A stretch of DNA of 10,304 nt from contig JASFQI010000164.1 of assembly GCA_050115555.1 (NCBI GenBank), forward strand, positions 1-10,304. Direction: 5' to 3'. The position numbers and the translations under genes are program-made. Source of the DNA: JASFQI01 sp050115555. Lineage in GTDB: Bacteria > Desulfobacterota > DSM-4660 > Desulfatiglandales > HGW-15. Shown piece after piece: positions 1 to 7,288 of this stretch. A model generated the notes under the pieces. That model worked only from the letters and a program-made list of their open reading frames with translations, made no database searches and had not been told where the DNA came from. Position 1 is the first letter of the stretch; every line of letters starts with the position of its first letter.

Positions 1-453
1 CAGCAGGATCTCGACTTCGTCCTCCCGGCCCTCCAAGAGGAGCGTCAGTATCTTGGGAAGGGAAGCGCTGCAGGCCTCCAGCGCCTGCTGCTCCTGCATG
101 CGCCGGGCGTCCAGGATCAGGGGCGCGAGCGTCGTCTCGAGACCGGGGTCCAGGTCCACGGCACGCTCGTAGCATCGCGAGGCTTCCTGGAAACGGCCGC
201 CCACATAGGCGACATGCCCCAGGGCGGCATGGCCCAAAGCGCAGTCGGGATCGAGCTCGATCGCCTCCTTGTAACAGGCCTCGGCCTCTTTATATTCCCC
301 GCTTCGATAGTGCCGGTTTCCCTGCTCGAGGAGATGTGCGGTTTCCCCTCGAAAGAACTCGGATCTAAGGGTTCCGCAGCCCGATGCGACGAACAGGCAC
401 AGAAGCGTTGCCGCAATCCAGCCCAGCATCCTGAAGGTTTGTCTCGCGTCCAT
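1..453 (-). CDS. TPR-repeat lipoprotein (partial, 3' end outside window)
   Basis: The open frame starts at ATG 453-451 and runs off the left edge without a stop, giving 151 visible residues. Residues 9-25 form a hydrophobic export segment ending in ASGC, so Cys26 is the likely lipidated residue. The +2 residue is Gly, not Asp, which by the E. coli rule favours the outer membrane. Two tetratricopeptide repeats follow at about residues 38-71 (GEYKEAEACYKEAIELDP) and 72-105 (GRFQEASRCYERAVDLDP), then a helical region. TPRs are protein-docking modules, so a scaffold role in the periplasm is inferred. An AAAGGG element lies just upstream of the ATG. The gene begins 38 bp after the stop of the barrel gene on the same strand, so the two are probably co-transcribed. 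The exact function cannot be named. Confidence 0.85.
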   Translation of the reverse strand, partial: MDARQTFRMLGWIAATLLCLFVASGCGTLRSEFFRGETAHLLEQGNRHYRSGEYKEAEACYKEAIELDPDCALGHAALGHVAYVGGRFQEASRCYERAVDLDPGLETTLAPLILDARRMQEQQALEACSASLPKILTLLLEGREDEVEILL

Positions 454-491
454 GGTTTCCCTTTCGGTTTGCCTGTTATTCGGTTTCGTTT

Positions 492-2285
492 CTAAAACTT
501 CAGCTCCAGGCCCAGCTCCACCTGTTCCTCGGTCTCGAACGCGGAGCGGTTTCCCAGAGCCACGTAGGCACTCATCCGGTACCGGTGCAGGATCTCAGGC
601 TCGAATGCCAGCCTGCCGAACAGGTTGAGCCCGGAATCGTCGGCCCGATGGTTTCGCCTTACTGAGACAACCGCACGGAATGGATCCACCCTGGCATCCA
701 CCCGGACGCTTGTCTCCTCGTATGGCGAGTCCGATGAGGTCTCGATGACTCGACGGACGCGCTCCAAGGCGATGCGGAAGAGGCCGCCCTCCTTTTGAAA
801 CGATGCATCCAGTCGACCGCGCCATGTCTCGGATGTCCGGGTCCGTGTGGTGTTGACCTGCAAGCTGCTGGACCAGGTTTCGGACCAGGCGTGGCGGCCG
901 GTCGCCATCCAGGTGCTTGTCCTCGATTCCCCCTCCTCGCGCCCGAGCCAGCGGAGGAGCACGCTGTCCGTCTCTGCAAGACCGAGCCTCAGGGAGGCGT
1001 CCCCCTCCTGAAGCGTCTCGCTGCTGCTTCGGCGCTCCAGGGAAAACCCTCGAACGCTGCAGGCCAGTGAGGTGAAAGCCCACAGGGGCTTTGGGTGAAC
1101 GAGATCCATACTTGCCTTCACCCCGTGCGCATCCGACTGCACCCGCCGCATGGGATCGGCAAACGGGGCTAAGAAGTCTTCCCCAAGGTCGTAGTATCCG
1201 GCAGACGCCCGCAGGTTCCCGCTGTCGTGCTCGACTCCCACGAGCCAGCCCGTGTCCCGTGTGTGGGTAGCATTCCGGGTGGCCACCACTTCGGCCAGGA
1301 TTTTCGTATCCTCGCGGATGGGAACGGCGAGGTCCGCAGCCCCGGCTCGGTCGCCTTCCCGCGAACCGTCCTCCTCCAGCAGGGACTTGCGCCCGGTCAG
1401 GGTCAGTCCCACTCGAACGTCCTTAGGGCCGTCGAGCCCGAACCGGAAGGCGGCGCCCCGCTCCCGACTGTCCACATGGCCCTCGGTGGCAAAGCCGAGA
1501 AGGCTCACGTCGGCCCGGCCGAAGTCATGATCCAGGCGCGCTCCCACCTTCTTGCGCTCCGTGCGAAAGTCGCTGAAGAGCTTCATGGGGTCTTCCAGGT
1601 TTCCCAGGCTCTGGCGGAACACGCCCTTGATTTTTCCCGCATCCCAGCGTTTCTCGGCCATGCCGCGGCACCCCTCGTAGCTTGCCGGGCTGCTGTAAGG
1701 CCTGCGCATGGAGAACACACCTTCCACCCGGTGGTTCTCGTCTCTCAAGCGGAGCCGGGTCCACACGCGCTGCTCCCCGTCCTCGTCCACGTGGTCCGGA
1801 TCCTCCGAGTTCCGTCGCCAGAACGTGGAGAGGGACCCGTCGATCCGGTAGAAGGGCTCTTCCGGGGGCAGGGGCTCGGGTGGAGGCATGACGGTTTTTT
1901 CGGGCAGCACGGCAATGCGAACCTCCACGGTATCCTCTTCGGTGTGACCGTCCTCGAACACCACCCGGATCTCCAGGCGATACGGGCCGTCCGGAAGGGG
2001 CTCTCCGTTTTCGTCCCGGCCATCCCAGGAAAAGTCCTGATCCCCGGCGCGAAGCTCCACAAAGGTCAGGCGCTCTACAACCTGACTCTGAAAATCCATC
2101 ACCAGGACCTCCACCTCCCGGGCGTCCTCGAGGAGCCGATACTCGATTCGAACCGGCTCCTCCCGCGGGTCGAACACCCCGGCATCCGGTTCGGGCAGGC
2201 GCAGTGCGTCCTGGGCTAGGCAGGGGATGGGGAAAGCCAGGAAGATCATAAGAAAGAGAAGGCAGGGAAATGCCTTCGCGCGCAT
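492..2285 (-). CDS. FlgD-type Ig domain plus predicted outer-membrane beta-barrel protein
   Basis: I chose ATG 2285 (597 residues) because it directly precedes a textbook signal peptide: MRAKAFPC, a hydrophobic core, and CLA|Q at about residues 22-25. The frame extends 22 codons further to a GTG at 2351 with GAGG only 3 nt before it, but that stretch looks like leader. Residues about 45-128 resemble the FlgD/CHU_C Ig fold, with the hallmark WDGRDENGEPLPDGPYRLEI at about 87-106. A Pro-rich linker follows (about 133-144). The remaining 450 residues show alternating hydrophobic and polar strands rich in Arg, Glu, Ser and Trp, and end in VELGLELKF. A C-terminal Phe after an amphipathic strand is the usual signature of an outer-membrane barrel. 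The protein is therefore predicted to sit in the outer membrane with a periplasmic Ig domain. It lies between the large Ig-like gene and the TPR lipoprotein. Substrate and partner are unknown. Confidence 0.8.
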   Translation of the reverse strand: MRAKAFPCLLFLMIFLAFPIPCLAQDALRLPEPDAGVFDPREEPVRIEYRLLEDAREVEVLVMDFQSQVVERLTFVELRAGDQDFSWDGRDENGEPLPDGPYRLEIRVVFEDGHTEEDTVEVRIAVLPEKTVMPPPEPLPPEEPFYRIDGSLSTFWRRNSEDPDHVDEDGEQRVWTRLRLRDENHRVEGVFSMRRPYSSPASYEGCRGMAEKRWDAGKIKGVFRQSLGNLEDPMKLFSDFRTERKKVGARLDHDFGRADVSLLGFATEGHVDSRERGAAFRFGLDGPKDVRVGLTLTGRKSLLEEDGSREGDRAGAADLAVPIREDTKILAEVVATRNATHTRDTGWLVGVEHDSGNLRASAGYYDLGEDFLAPFADPMRRVQSDAHGVKASMDLVHPKPLWAFTSLACSVRGFSLERRSSSETLQEGDASLRLGLAETDSVLLRWLGREEGESRTSTWMATGRHAWSETWSSSLQVNTTRTRTSETWRGRLDASFQKEGGLFRIALERVRRVIETSSDSPYEETSVRVDARVDPFRAVVSVRRNHRADDSGLNLFGRLAFEPEILHRYRMSAYVALGNRSAFETEEQVELGLELKF

Positions 2286-2385
2286 ACGTCTGGGAATCGG
2301 CTGTTCGATACAGAGAAGCGATCTGCCCGCTCGGATCCATTTCAAAGGCACAGCCCTCGTAATTTGAAAATACTCTGCTCGCGCG

Positions 2386-2419
2386 TTCCCTGTCCCGCCT
2401 CTGGCGAGACTGCAGGGAA
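2386..2419. other. Intercistronic hairpin without U-tract
   Basis: An inverted repeat lies between the stop of the large Ig-like gene and the start of the barrel gene. On the plus strand TTCCCT (2386-2391) and GTCCCGCC (2392-2399) are separated by a TCT loop from GGCGAGAC (2403-2410), a TGC bulge and AGGGAA (2414-2419). This gives 14 pairs including one G-T wobble. No T-run follows on either strand, so it is not a standard intrinsic terminator. In the minus-strand transcript it would be a stable intercistronic stem, able to protect the upstream message from 3' exonuclease or lower downstream expression. That role is inferred. Confidence 0.6.
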
Positions 2420-2425
2420 ATCGAA

Positions 2426-5400
2426 TTAATGGTAGCAGGAGTAAGTAAAAGTCACTGTATCCTGCACCGTGTCCCCGTCCATGGTTGTGAGAATCACCGT
2501 CACCGTGATCGTTGTGACGTGGTTGTCCCCCCAGTTCGAGCGAAAATATTCATGGAGGGGATTTGGGGCGGTAAAGGTTCCCGCTTTTCTCTCTTCACCT
2601 TCTTCAAAGACGGGGATGGAAACGGTCTCGCCCTCGGCCGTCATGGCTCCCTGAAAAGTAGCCACCTCCGAGCTTCCGGCATCGAAGACGCCGTGGAGAT
2701 AACCCGCCCAGCAGCCGGATAAATAGTCTCCTTCGGTCGGCTCTGTGATTTGGATCTGTGGAGATACATAGGGATCCGAGCGGAACACAAAGCCCATGTC
2801 CATGCCCACGGCGCCTGTCCGGTCTACGGCCTCGGCCTCTATCAGGTTGTCCCCGAGTTCCAGGGGAACCGTCACGGAAAAGGTCCCATCCCCGGGATCC
2901 CAGTGCGCGTCAACCTCGTTTCCGTTGACCCGGACGACTACGTTGTCGATCATCGAGTCCGAGCTCGCAGCCGTACCCGTGACCTCGATTTCCTCCTGCT
3001 CCGTGTTCGAGGGTAGGGGATCCAGGGTGACCGTGACCTCGCTGGCGAAAGGGTTGGTCTCCGCATCCTGATCCTCAGGGGAGACGACGGAAAACGGTAG
3101 GGTGGGCTGGTACACGGGCAGATCCAGGTCCAGGAGCCAGGTCTTTCCGCCGTCGGCCGTGGCCTCCAGCGTGAAGCGGGCCTCGTGGGGGTCCGAGGGC
3201 CTCGTGTCCAGGAAGTCCTCGGCAATGCGGATGTCAAAGCCTTGAAGCGGCGAAACCGTCTCGCTCGGATTCAGCGCACCGTAGACGAGGTGATCCTTTT
3301 CCACGGCAATACCCGGCTCCTCCGACTCCAGGTCCCCTGAGACCCCTGTGAGCCCTTCGCTCCCATGGTTGGTCAGGCTCACGAACAGGCGCACGGTCTC
3401 TCCGGGGTTGGCCCTGCCGTCCCCATTGTGATTCTCGATCTCCCACAGGGTCACCTCTTCAATGGACAGGTCGAAGGTCTCGCCTTCGGGTACCTCAATG
3501 GGCTCGCCGGGGGAGAATCGAAGCAGGGCCTCGTCGCTGTGGCCGTGGGCGTCTGTGGCGGTCAACCGGGCGAGATGTGTGCCGGGGCTGAGGGCCAACG
3601 GACCGTCCGCGGAGAAGTACCCGCTTGGAGGATCGTAGTAAAACCGTTCCCGATCCATCGGGTTGCCGTCCAAGAACAGCTCGATTCCTCGAAGGTCCAG
3701 GTCGCCCCCGTTGTCACGGATCACGGCAGAGAAGGCGGGGCTGCCGACGTTTTGAAGGGATGTCGGCATGTACCTGAAGTCTTTTATTTCCGGGGGAATG
3801 GCTACCTGGAAGTCGGCTGAGTCTTCCGAGGTGAGCCCTGCGTAGTCCGTGACCTCCAGGCGGACCCTGTGGGGTCCCTCCTCGGTCACGGGCGCGAAGT
3901 CCACCTGATCCGGGGAGGAGGGGTGGTTGAAGTGGAAGCTGAACGGGGGGAAGGACTTTTCATCGAGCCAGGCACGGGTCTTTCGATGGTCAATGCCCGA
4001 GTGGTCCGAGCAGAATCCCAGGGGGTAGGCCGCCACCCCTTTTTTCAGGATCTCCAGATACACGTCCGGCGGCCGGAGCGGGGTGGTCACGTCGAGCCAC
4101 TTCTTGCTCCAGTTCCGCGCTGCGTCCGTGGCCTGGATCTCCACCTTGAACAGCTCGGTTTCCTTTGGAAGGGAGATCTCTCCCACAAAAAGGCCGGTCC
4201 CTGTATCAAAGGAAAACGGCCGGTCCTCTTGCGCATAGGGATGGCTCAGGGGCGCGGGGGTAATGCGGTAGTCCATGTGGACCTGGGAAAGCGGCATGCC
4301 GTGATCGTCGATGAGCGCTGTGACCTGCTTTGAAGCCGGCAGAAACGCAGCGTTGCGGATGCGGGGGGCCAAGGTATCGACCCAGATGGTTGAGCACTCC
4401 TCGATTTCCTCGCTTTCCCGTTGGTACTGCACACCGGGCGGGTACTTGTCCTCGCATGCCTTCTCCGCTCGCTTCAGGGCCGGATTCGGGGCTGGAAGGG
4501 AGGGGCCTGTGGCCTTCAAGGAGGAATCGGACTCGCCCGGGGAAAGCGTGGTGGTCCCATAAAGCTCCCAAGCCCGTTTGATGCAACGGCTCAGGGGGTT
4601 CTCCTTGGTGATACGCTTACTTTTCATGCATTCGGTCACGGCCTGCTTTCCGTTCCTGTATGCTTCAAGATACTGCCTGGAAATGCGCCAGTTCGATGGA
4701 CTTTTTGAAGGCTTTCGGGAATGGGTTTGTTCCCCCTCCTTGATTGTGACCGGGTAGGAGGATGTCTGCTGGTCCATCCTCTGGGCCTCGGGCGTGGTTC
4801 CGAAGACCCGGCAGGTCGCCGTGGTGGTTTGCCCGGCCCGGTCCGTGACCTTGAGAAGGGCGGCCTGGATGCCCTCAGGCATGGGATACGAAGACAGCAC
4901 GGCACCGGTTTCAGGGTCGAACCCGGGGTCCTGCCCACCCGTGGCGGAGACGTTCAACTCCAGGACCAGGTCCTCGAGTGCGGTCCCCTGATCGGACACC
5001 ATGGCCCGAAAGCATTCGTTCTCACGGTCGTAATGGAAGTGATCGATTTGGGGAGGGTCGAGTTCGACAAAAATATCGTCGGTTTTGAGAAGAGATCGCC
5101 CATCGTCGCTCACCTCCCCGTCTGGAACCGCTCCCCATTCGCAGAGGGACAGAGAAATTCGGGTGGTGTAGACGTGAAGGCCCTCGTTCACGGGGACCGA
5201 GGCCTCGTAAACGCCCTGCCCGACCTGAGTCAGCCATGCACGCATCCCTTCGAGATCGAACCAGGAGGACGCCGTGTCCAGTCCGCCCGGACCGGCCAGG
5301 AGGAAACGATACTGAAGACGGTCCTCCTGGACCTGGATCTCGTCCGAGTAGTCCGTCGGCGCATACAGGGTCACCGGGATGGTGTACTGTTTCAGGGGAC

Positions 5401-6562
5401 CTTCCGTTTGCATGCCGCGTAGTTCCGCCTCTGCAACGCCTTCCTCGCAGAACAGCTCGTAATCGAAAGACACAAACGCGGGGTACTGGACCGTAATGGA
5501 CCCCAGGCCGTTGTCCCCCTGGGGAAGGCCGGTCTGGCTGACACGAAAGCGCAGGTTGCTGGACTCCGGAGATCTCGAGAGGCGCTTCACACGAACACAG
5601 GGATGGTTGCTCTTGACCTCGAGGGCGTCATAGATGCCCGGGTCCATAAAGCTTCCCGACTGAAAGGTGCGGAAATCGAGGGACAGCGTCACAACCCGGT
5701 GTGCCGCGTCGAAACGGATCCAGTGAACGGCGGTTTGAAGGGGAAACGGGATGCGGCGAACCACTAACAGCGTCTGCGTCTGGTTAAACCCCGGAAACTT
5801 TACGTCCGGGTGAACGCAAGGGATTGTCTCGTAATCCCATAGATCCTCCTCCGTATCCACTCCAAAGGAACGGTCCAGGGAGGCGGCGTTCCCGGCCCGG
5901 TCTTGAACCTCTACATGGAGAGAAACGGTCTGGTCGGGCTCCCACTGGGCGGCCTGCGCGGTGATGATCAGGACCAGCTCGCCCCGTTCCTCCACGACCT
6001 GAAAGGATGCTGCATGGCCGTTCAGTGTCATGGAGAGCCCGGATTCTGCCGGGTCCGGGGAAATGCCGGACCCTTCGTCGCGGCACCGGACCTGAAAGGA
6101 GGTCTGGGTCGGCTGGAGTTGATTCGTTTGGGGCTGGATCAGCTCGAGTTGCGGCGGCAGGCTGTCCACGATGAAAAGGGCCTCCCGCGTGGCCAGGATC
6201 TCTCCGCCGGCCCCCAGGGACGTGCCCGTGGCCTTGTGCCGGCCGTCCTCGAGCCCGGAGAACGAGGCCGTGACCTTAGCCCTGTCGCTGCTCACGGGCT
6301 GGACATTGCAGGGGACCTCTATTCCGTCTACGGACATCCGGACCAGGTCTGGAGCGCTCGTACAGATGAACCCGCCGTCTTCGACGGGAACGAGCTCCGC
6401 CTCGATCTCTCCGGAGCCGGAGGTAAGAATGGGAATGTCTTCAAAGGATGAATCGGCCGCCTCCACCGGGGTCTGCATCCCAATCAGACAGGACACGAGG
6501 ACCAGAAGGCGGAAGAGCTGTCCCATTCCTTGTTTGGAGTGCATCGTTCGAAGCCGCATCAT
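2426..6562 (-). CDS. Large secreted multi-domain Ig-like repeat protein
   Basis: The start is placed at ATG 6562 (1378 residues) because GAGGGGG lies 5 nt upstream and a signal peptide follows at once (basic n-region, LLVLVSCLIGM core, probable cleavage after VEA near residue 35). The frame stays open to 6700, but that part resembles leader. Ig-like modules are suggested at about residues 50-132, 134-235, 502-590, 728-826, 831-921 and 922-1018. Several close with a [VA]xDxAG-like turn (VQDRAG 219-224, VTDRAG 572-577, VTDYAG 904-909). A module starting near NGDGRANPGETV (about 1046) resembles CARDB/NEW3-type domains. Residues 1156-1262 resemble the glucodextranase-B-like Ig fold (VRVNGNEV, then DGTFSVTVPLELGDNLIEAEAVD). 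Residues 240-500 are unassigned, and 622-724 form a helical four-Cys insert. The mature part has 16 Cys. No catalytic motif was recognised. It is probably a periplasmic or surface structural or binding protein, first gene of the three-gene set. Confidence 0.8.
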   Translation of the reverse strand: MMRLRTMHSKQGMGQLFRLLVLVSCLIGMQTPVEAADSSFEDIPILTSGSGEIEAELVPVEDGGFICTSAPDLVRMSVDGIEVPCNVQPVSSDRAKVTASFSGLEDGRHKATGTSLGAGGEILATREALFIVDSLPPQLELIQPQTNQLQPTQTSFQVRCRDEGSGISPDPAESGLSMTLNGHAASFQVVEERGELVLIITAQAAQWEPDQTVSLHVEVQDRAGNAASLDRSFGVDTEEDLWDYETIPCVHPDVKFPGFNQTQTLLVVRRIPFPLQTAVHWIRFDAAHRVVTLSLDFRTFQSGSFMDPGIYDALEVKSNHPCVRVKRLSRSPESSNLRFRVSQTGLPQGDNGLGSITVQYPAFVSFDYELFCEEGVAEAELRGMQTEGPLKQYTIPVTLYAPTDYSDEIQVQEDRLQYRFLLAGPGGLDTASSWFDLEGMRAWLTQVGQGVYEASVPVNEGLHVYTTRISLSLCEWGAVPDGEVSDDGRSLLKTDDIFVELDPPQIDHFHYDRENECFRAMVSDQGTALEDLVLELNVSATGGQDPGFDPETGAVLSSYPMPEGIQAALLKVTDRAGQTTTATCRVFGTTPEAQRMDQQTSSYPVTIKEGEQTHSRKPSKSPSNWRISRQYLEAYRNGKQAVTECMKSKRITKENPLSRCIKRAWELYGTTTLSPGESDSSLKATGPSLPAPNPALKRAEKACEDKYPPGVQYQRESEEIEECSTIWVDTLAPRIRNAAFLPASKQVTALIDDHGMPLSQVHMDYRITPAPLSHPYAQEDRPFSFDTGTGLFVGEISLPKETELFKVEIQATDAARNWSKKWLDVTTPLRPPDVYLEILKKGVAAYPLGFCSDHSGIDHRKTRAWLDEKSFPPFSFHFNHPSSPDQVDFAPVTEEGPHRVRLEVTDYAGLTSEDSADFQVAIPPEIKDFRYMPTSLQNVGSPAFSAVIRDNGGDLDLRGIELFLDGNPMDRERFYYDPPSGYFSADGPLALSPGTHLARLTATDAHGHSDEALLRFSPGEPIEVPEGETFDLSIEEVTLWEIENHNGDGRANPGETVRLFVSLTNHGSEGLTGVSGDLESEEPGIAVEKDHLVYGALNPSETVSPLQGFDIRIAEDFLDTRPSDPHEARFTLEATADGGKTWLLDLDLPVYQPTLPFSVVSPEDQDAETNPFASEVTVTLDPLPSNTEQEEIEVTGTAASSDSMIDNVVVRVNGNEVDAHWDPGDGTFSVTVPLELGDNLIEAEAVDRTGAVGMDMGFVFRSDPYVSPQIQITEPTEGDYLSGCWAGYLHGVFDAGSSEVATFQGAMTAEGETVSIPVFEEGEERKAGTFTAPNPLHEYFRSNWGDNHVTTITVTVILTTMDGDTVQDTVTFTYSCYH

Positions 6563-6567
6563 AGAGA

Positions 6568-6574
6568 CCCCCTC
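6568..6574 (-). promoter_or_regulatory. Ribosome binding site of the Ig-like protein gene
   Basis: GAGGGGG on the minus strand ends 5 nt before ATG 6562. It is followed by two consecutive ATG codons and then the signal peptide. This site decides the start: the upstream in-frame ATG at 6700 has only a weak GGA-like element and would add 46 residues ahead of the secretion signal. Confidence 0.65.
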
Positions 6575-6892
6575 GAAAAAACGTCGCCTGCCCCTGTCCG
6601 CAGACCCGCCGGGACGGGACCACGGGATTCCATTGGATGGTTCCTGTGAAGAGATCTCTGCCTGGTAAGCGTCCCTTCTCTTCATGGACAACGCATCCAT
6701 TCCATATTGAATCTCCCCGCGTTCCCGTTTCAGCGGGATGAGAAATGCGCGAGCGAAGCATATTCATCACACGATTCATGCCAGAAAGAGGTCTTTTGAA
6801 GTTTTCGGATGAAAAACAGATGAATCGAGACAGGAGATGAGCTTCAACCAATTGAAATAAGGAAATAAATTTTTTAATAAAAGTGCGGGCAG

Positions 6893-6917
6893 TCGGAAGG
6901 CCTTTTTCCGGTTTTTT
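6893..6917 (+). terminator. Terminator-like hairpin facing the plus strand
   Basis: TCGGAA (6893-6898) pairs with TTCCGG (6906-6911) around a 7-nt loop, one pair being a T-G wobble, and six T residues follow at 6912-6917. This has the form of an intrinsic terminator for a plus-strand transcript. No plus-strand gene was found upstream within the window, so what it would terminate is unclear. It could end an antisense RNA, or occur by chance in AT-rich DNA. Confidence 0.4.
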
Positions 6918-6941
6918 CGTACTCGCCGGGCCATAGGATCA

Positions 6942-6989
6942 CAAAATGCACAAAAAACAGTGCATGTTGCACATATAGGTGTGCATTTG
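6942..6989. repeat. Dyad-symmetric cluster of four TGCAC/GTGCA elements
   Basis: Four half-elements occur in 48 bp: TGCAC at 6947, GTGCA at 6960, TGCAC at 6968 and GTGCA at 6981. Their spacings (13, 8, 13) are symmetric about position 6966. The outer pair extends to a perfect 9-bp inverted repeat, AAATGCACA (6944-6952) with TGTGCATTT (6980-6988). The inner pair is GTGCA-TGT-TGCAC (6960-6972). Such nested symmetry is typical of an operator bound by a dimeric or tetrameric regulator, or of a cruciform. It lies about 380 bp upstream of the Ig-like gene start. The protein that would bind it was not identified. Confidence 0.6.
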
Positions 6990-7102
6990 TCTGAGTTTTG
7001 ATGGTTTTCCGGGGTGTTACGCTTATCGCTTACCCCATGGGAAAGAAGTGGGATGGATCAGGTATAACCCTTTGAATATACGTCGTTTTGTGCGCGCTCC
7101 GG

Positions 7103-7139
7103 GATGCAGACGCGGTGATGTCTTCGGATGCTGCATCAC
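7103..7139. other. Possible alternative stem-loops
   Basis: GATGCAG (7103-7109) is an exact inverted match to CTGCATC (7131-7137). GTGATG (7115-7120) is an exact inverted match to CATCAC (7134-7139). Both stems use the bases at 7134-7137, so only one could form at a time. No transcript is known to cover the region. The pairing could be fortuitous. Confidence 0.25.
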
Positions 7140-7223
7140 AGGAAAAAGGGTGGAAAAGGACCGGGGAAAGCACATAACTTTCTGTCATTTCATCGGTTTT
7201 TTGGAAAGGAGGGATCGGGAGGG

Positions 7224-7245
7224 AAATGCACAGAATTTTGTGCAC
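7224..7245. repeat. Second TGCACA/TGTGCA dyad
   Basis: TGCACA (7227-7232) and TGTGCA (7239-7244) are an inverted repeat around a 6-bp spacer. The left arm extends to AAATGCACA (7224-7232), identical to the outer arm of the cluster at 6942-6989. The shared nonamer suggests that the two sites are read by the same factor. This one lies just beyond the end of the ClC gene. Confidence 0.5.
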
Positions 7246-7288
7246 GGACGGCGTTTTTGAAGCCTGCGCTCCTATCCTGCTCCATTCG

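Noticed and set aside
1227..2219. Plus-strand open frame of 330 codons
   Set aside because: It lies opposite the signal-peptide, FlgD-Ig and barrel gene, whose minus frame has clear domain content. The plus frame has none.
6563..6700. N-terminal extension of the large Ig-like protein to ATG 6700
   Set aside because: It would place 46 charged residues before the signal peptide, and the GAGGGGG site at 6568-6574 supports the start at 6562.
6563..6760. Cyclic-di-GMP riboswitch in the leader of the Ig-like gene
   Set aside because: A GGGACGC stretch is reminiscent of the GEMM-I core, but the paired helices and the other conserved boxes are absent.
6760..6790. Sigma-54 promoter (TGGCATG on the minus strand)
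   Set aside because: The -24 part fits, but the -12 GC dinucleotide is missing at the required spacing.
6852..6880. Plus-strand promoter TTGAAA-17-TAATAA
   Set aside because: The start would fall almost on the hairpin at 6893, leaving no room for a transcript, and AT-rich DNA produces such matches easily.
6979..7260. Small open frames in the intergenic block on both strands (93 and 71 codons)
   Set aside because: There is no ribosome binding site, no protein-like composition and no recognised motif, and they overlap dyad elements.
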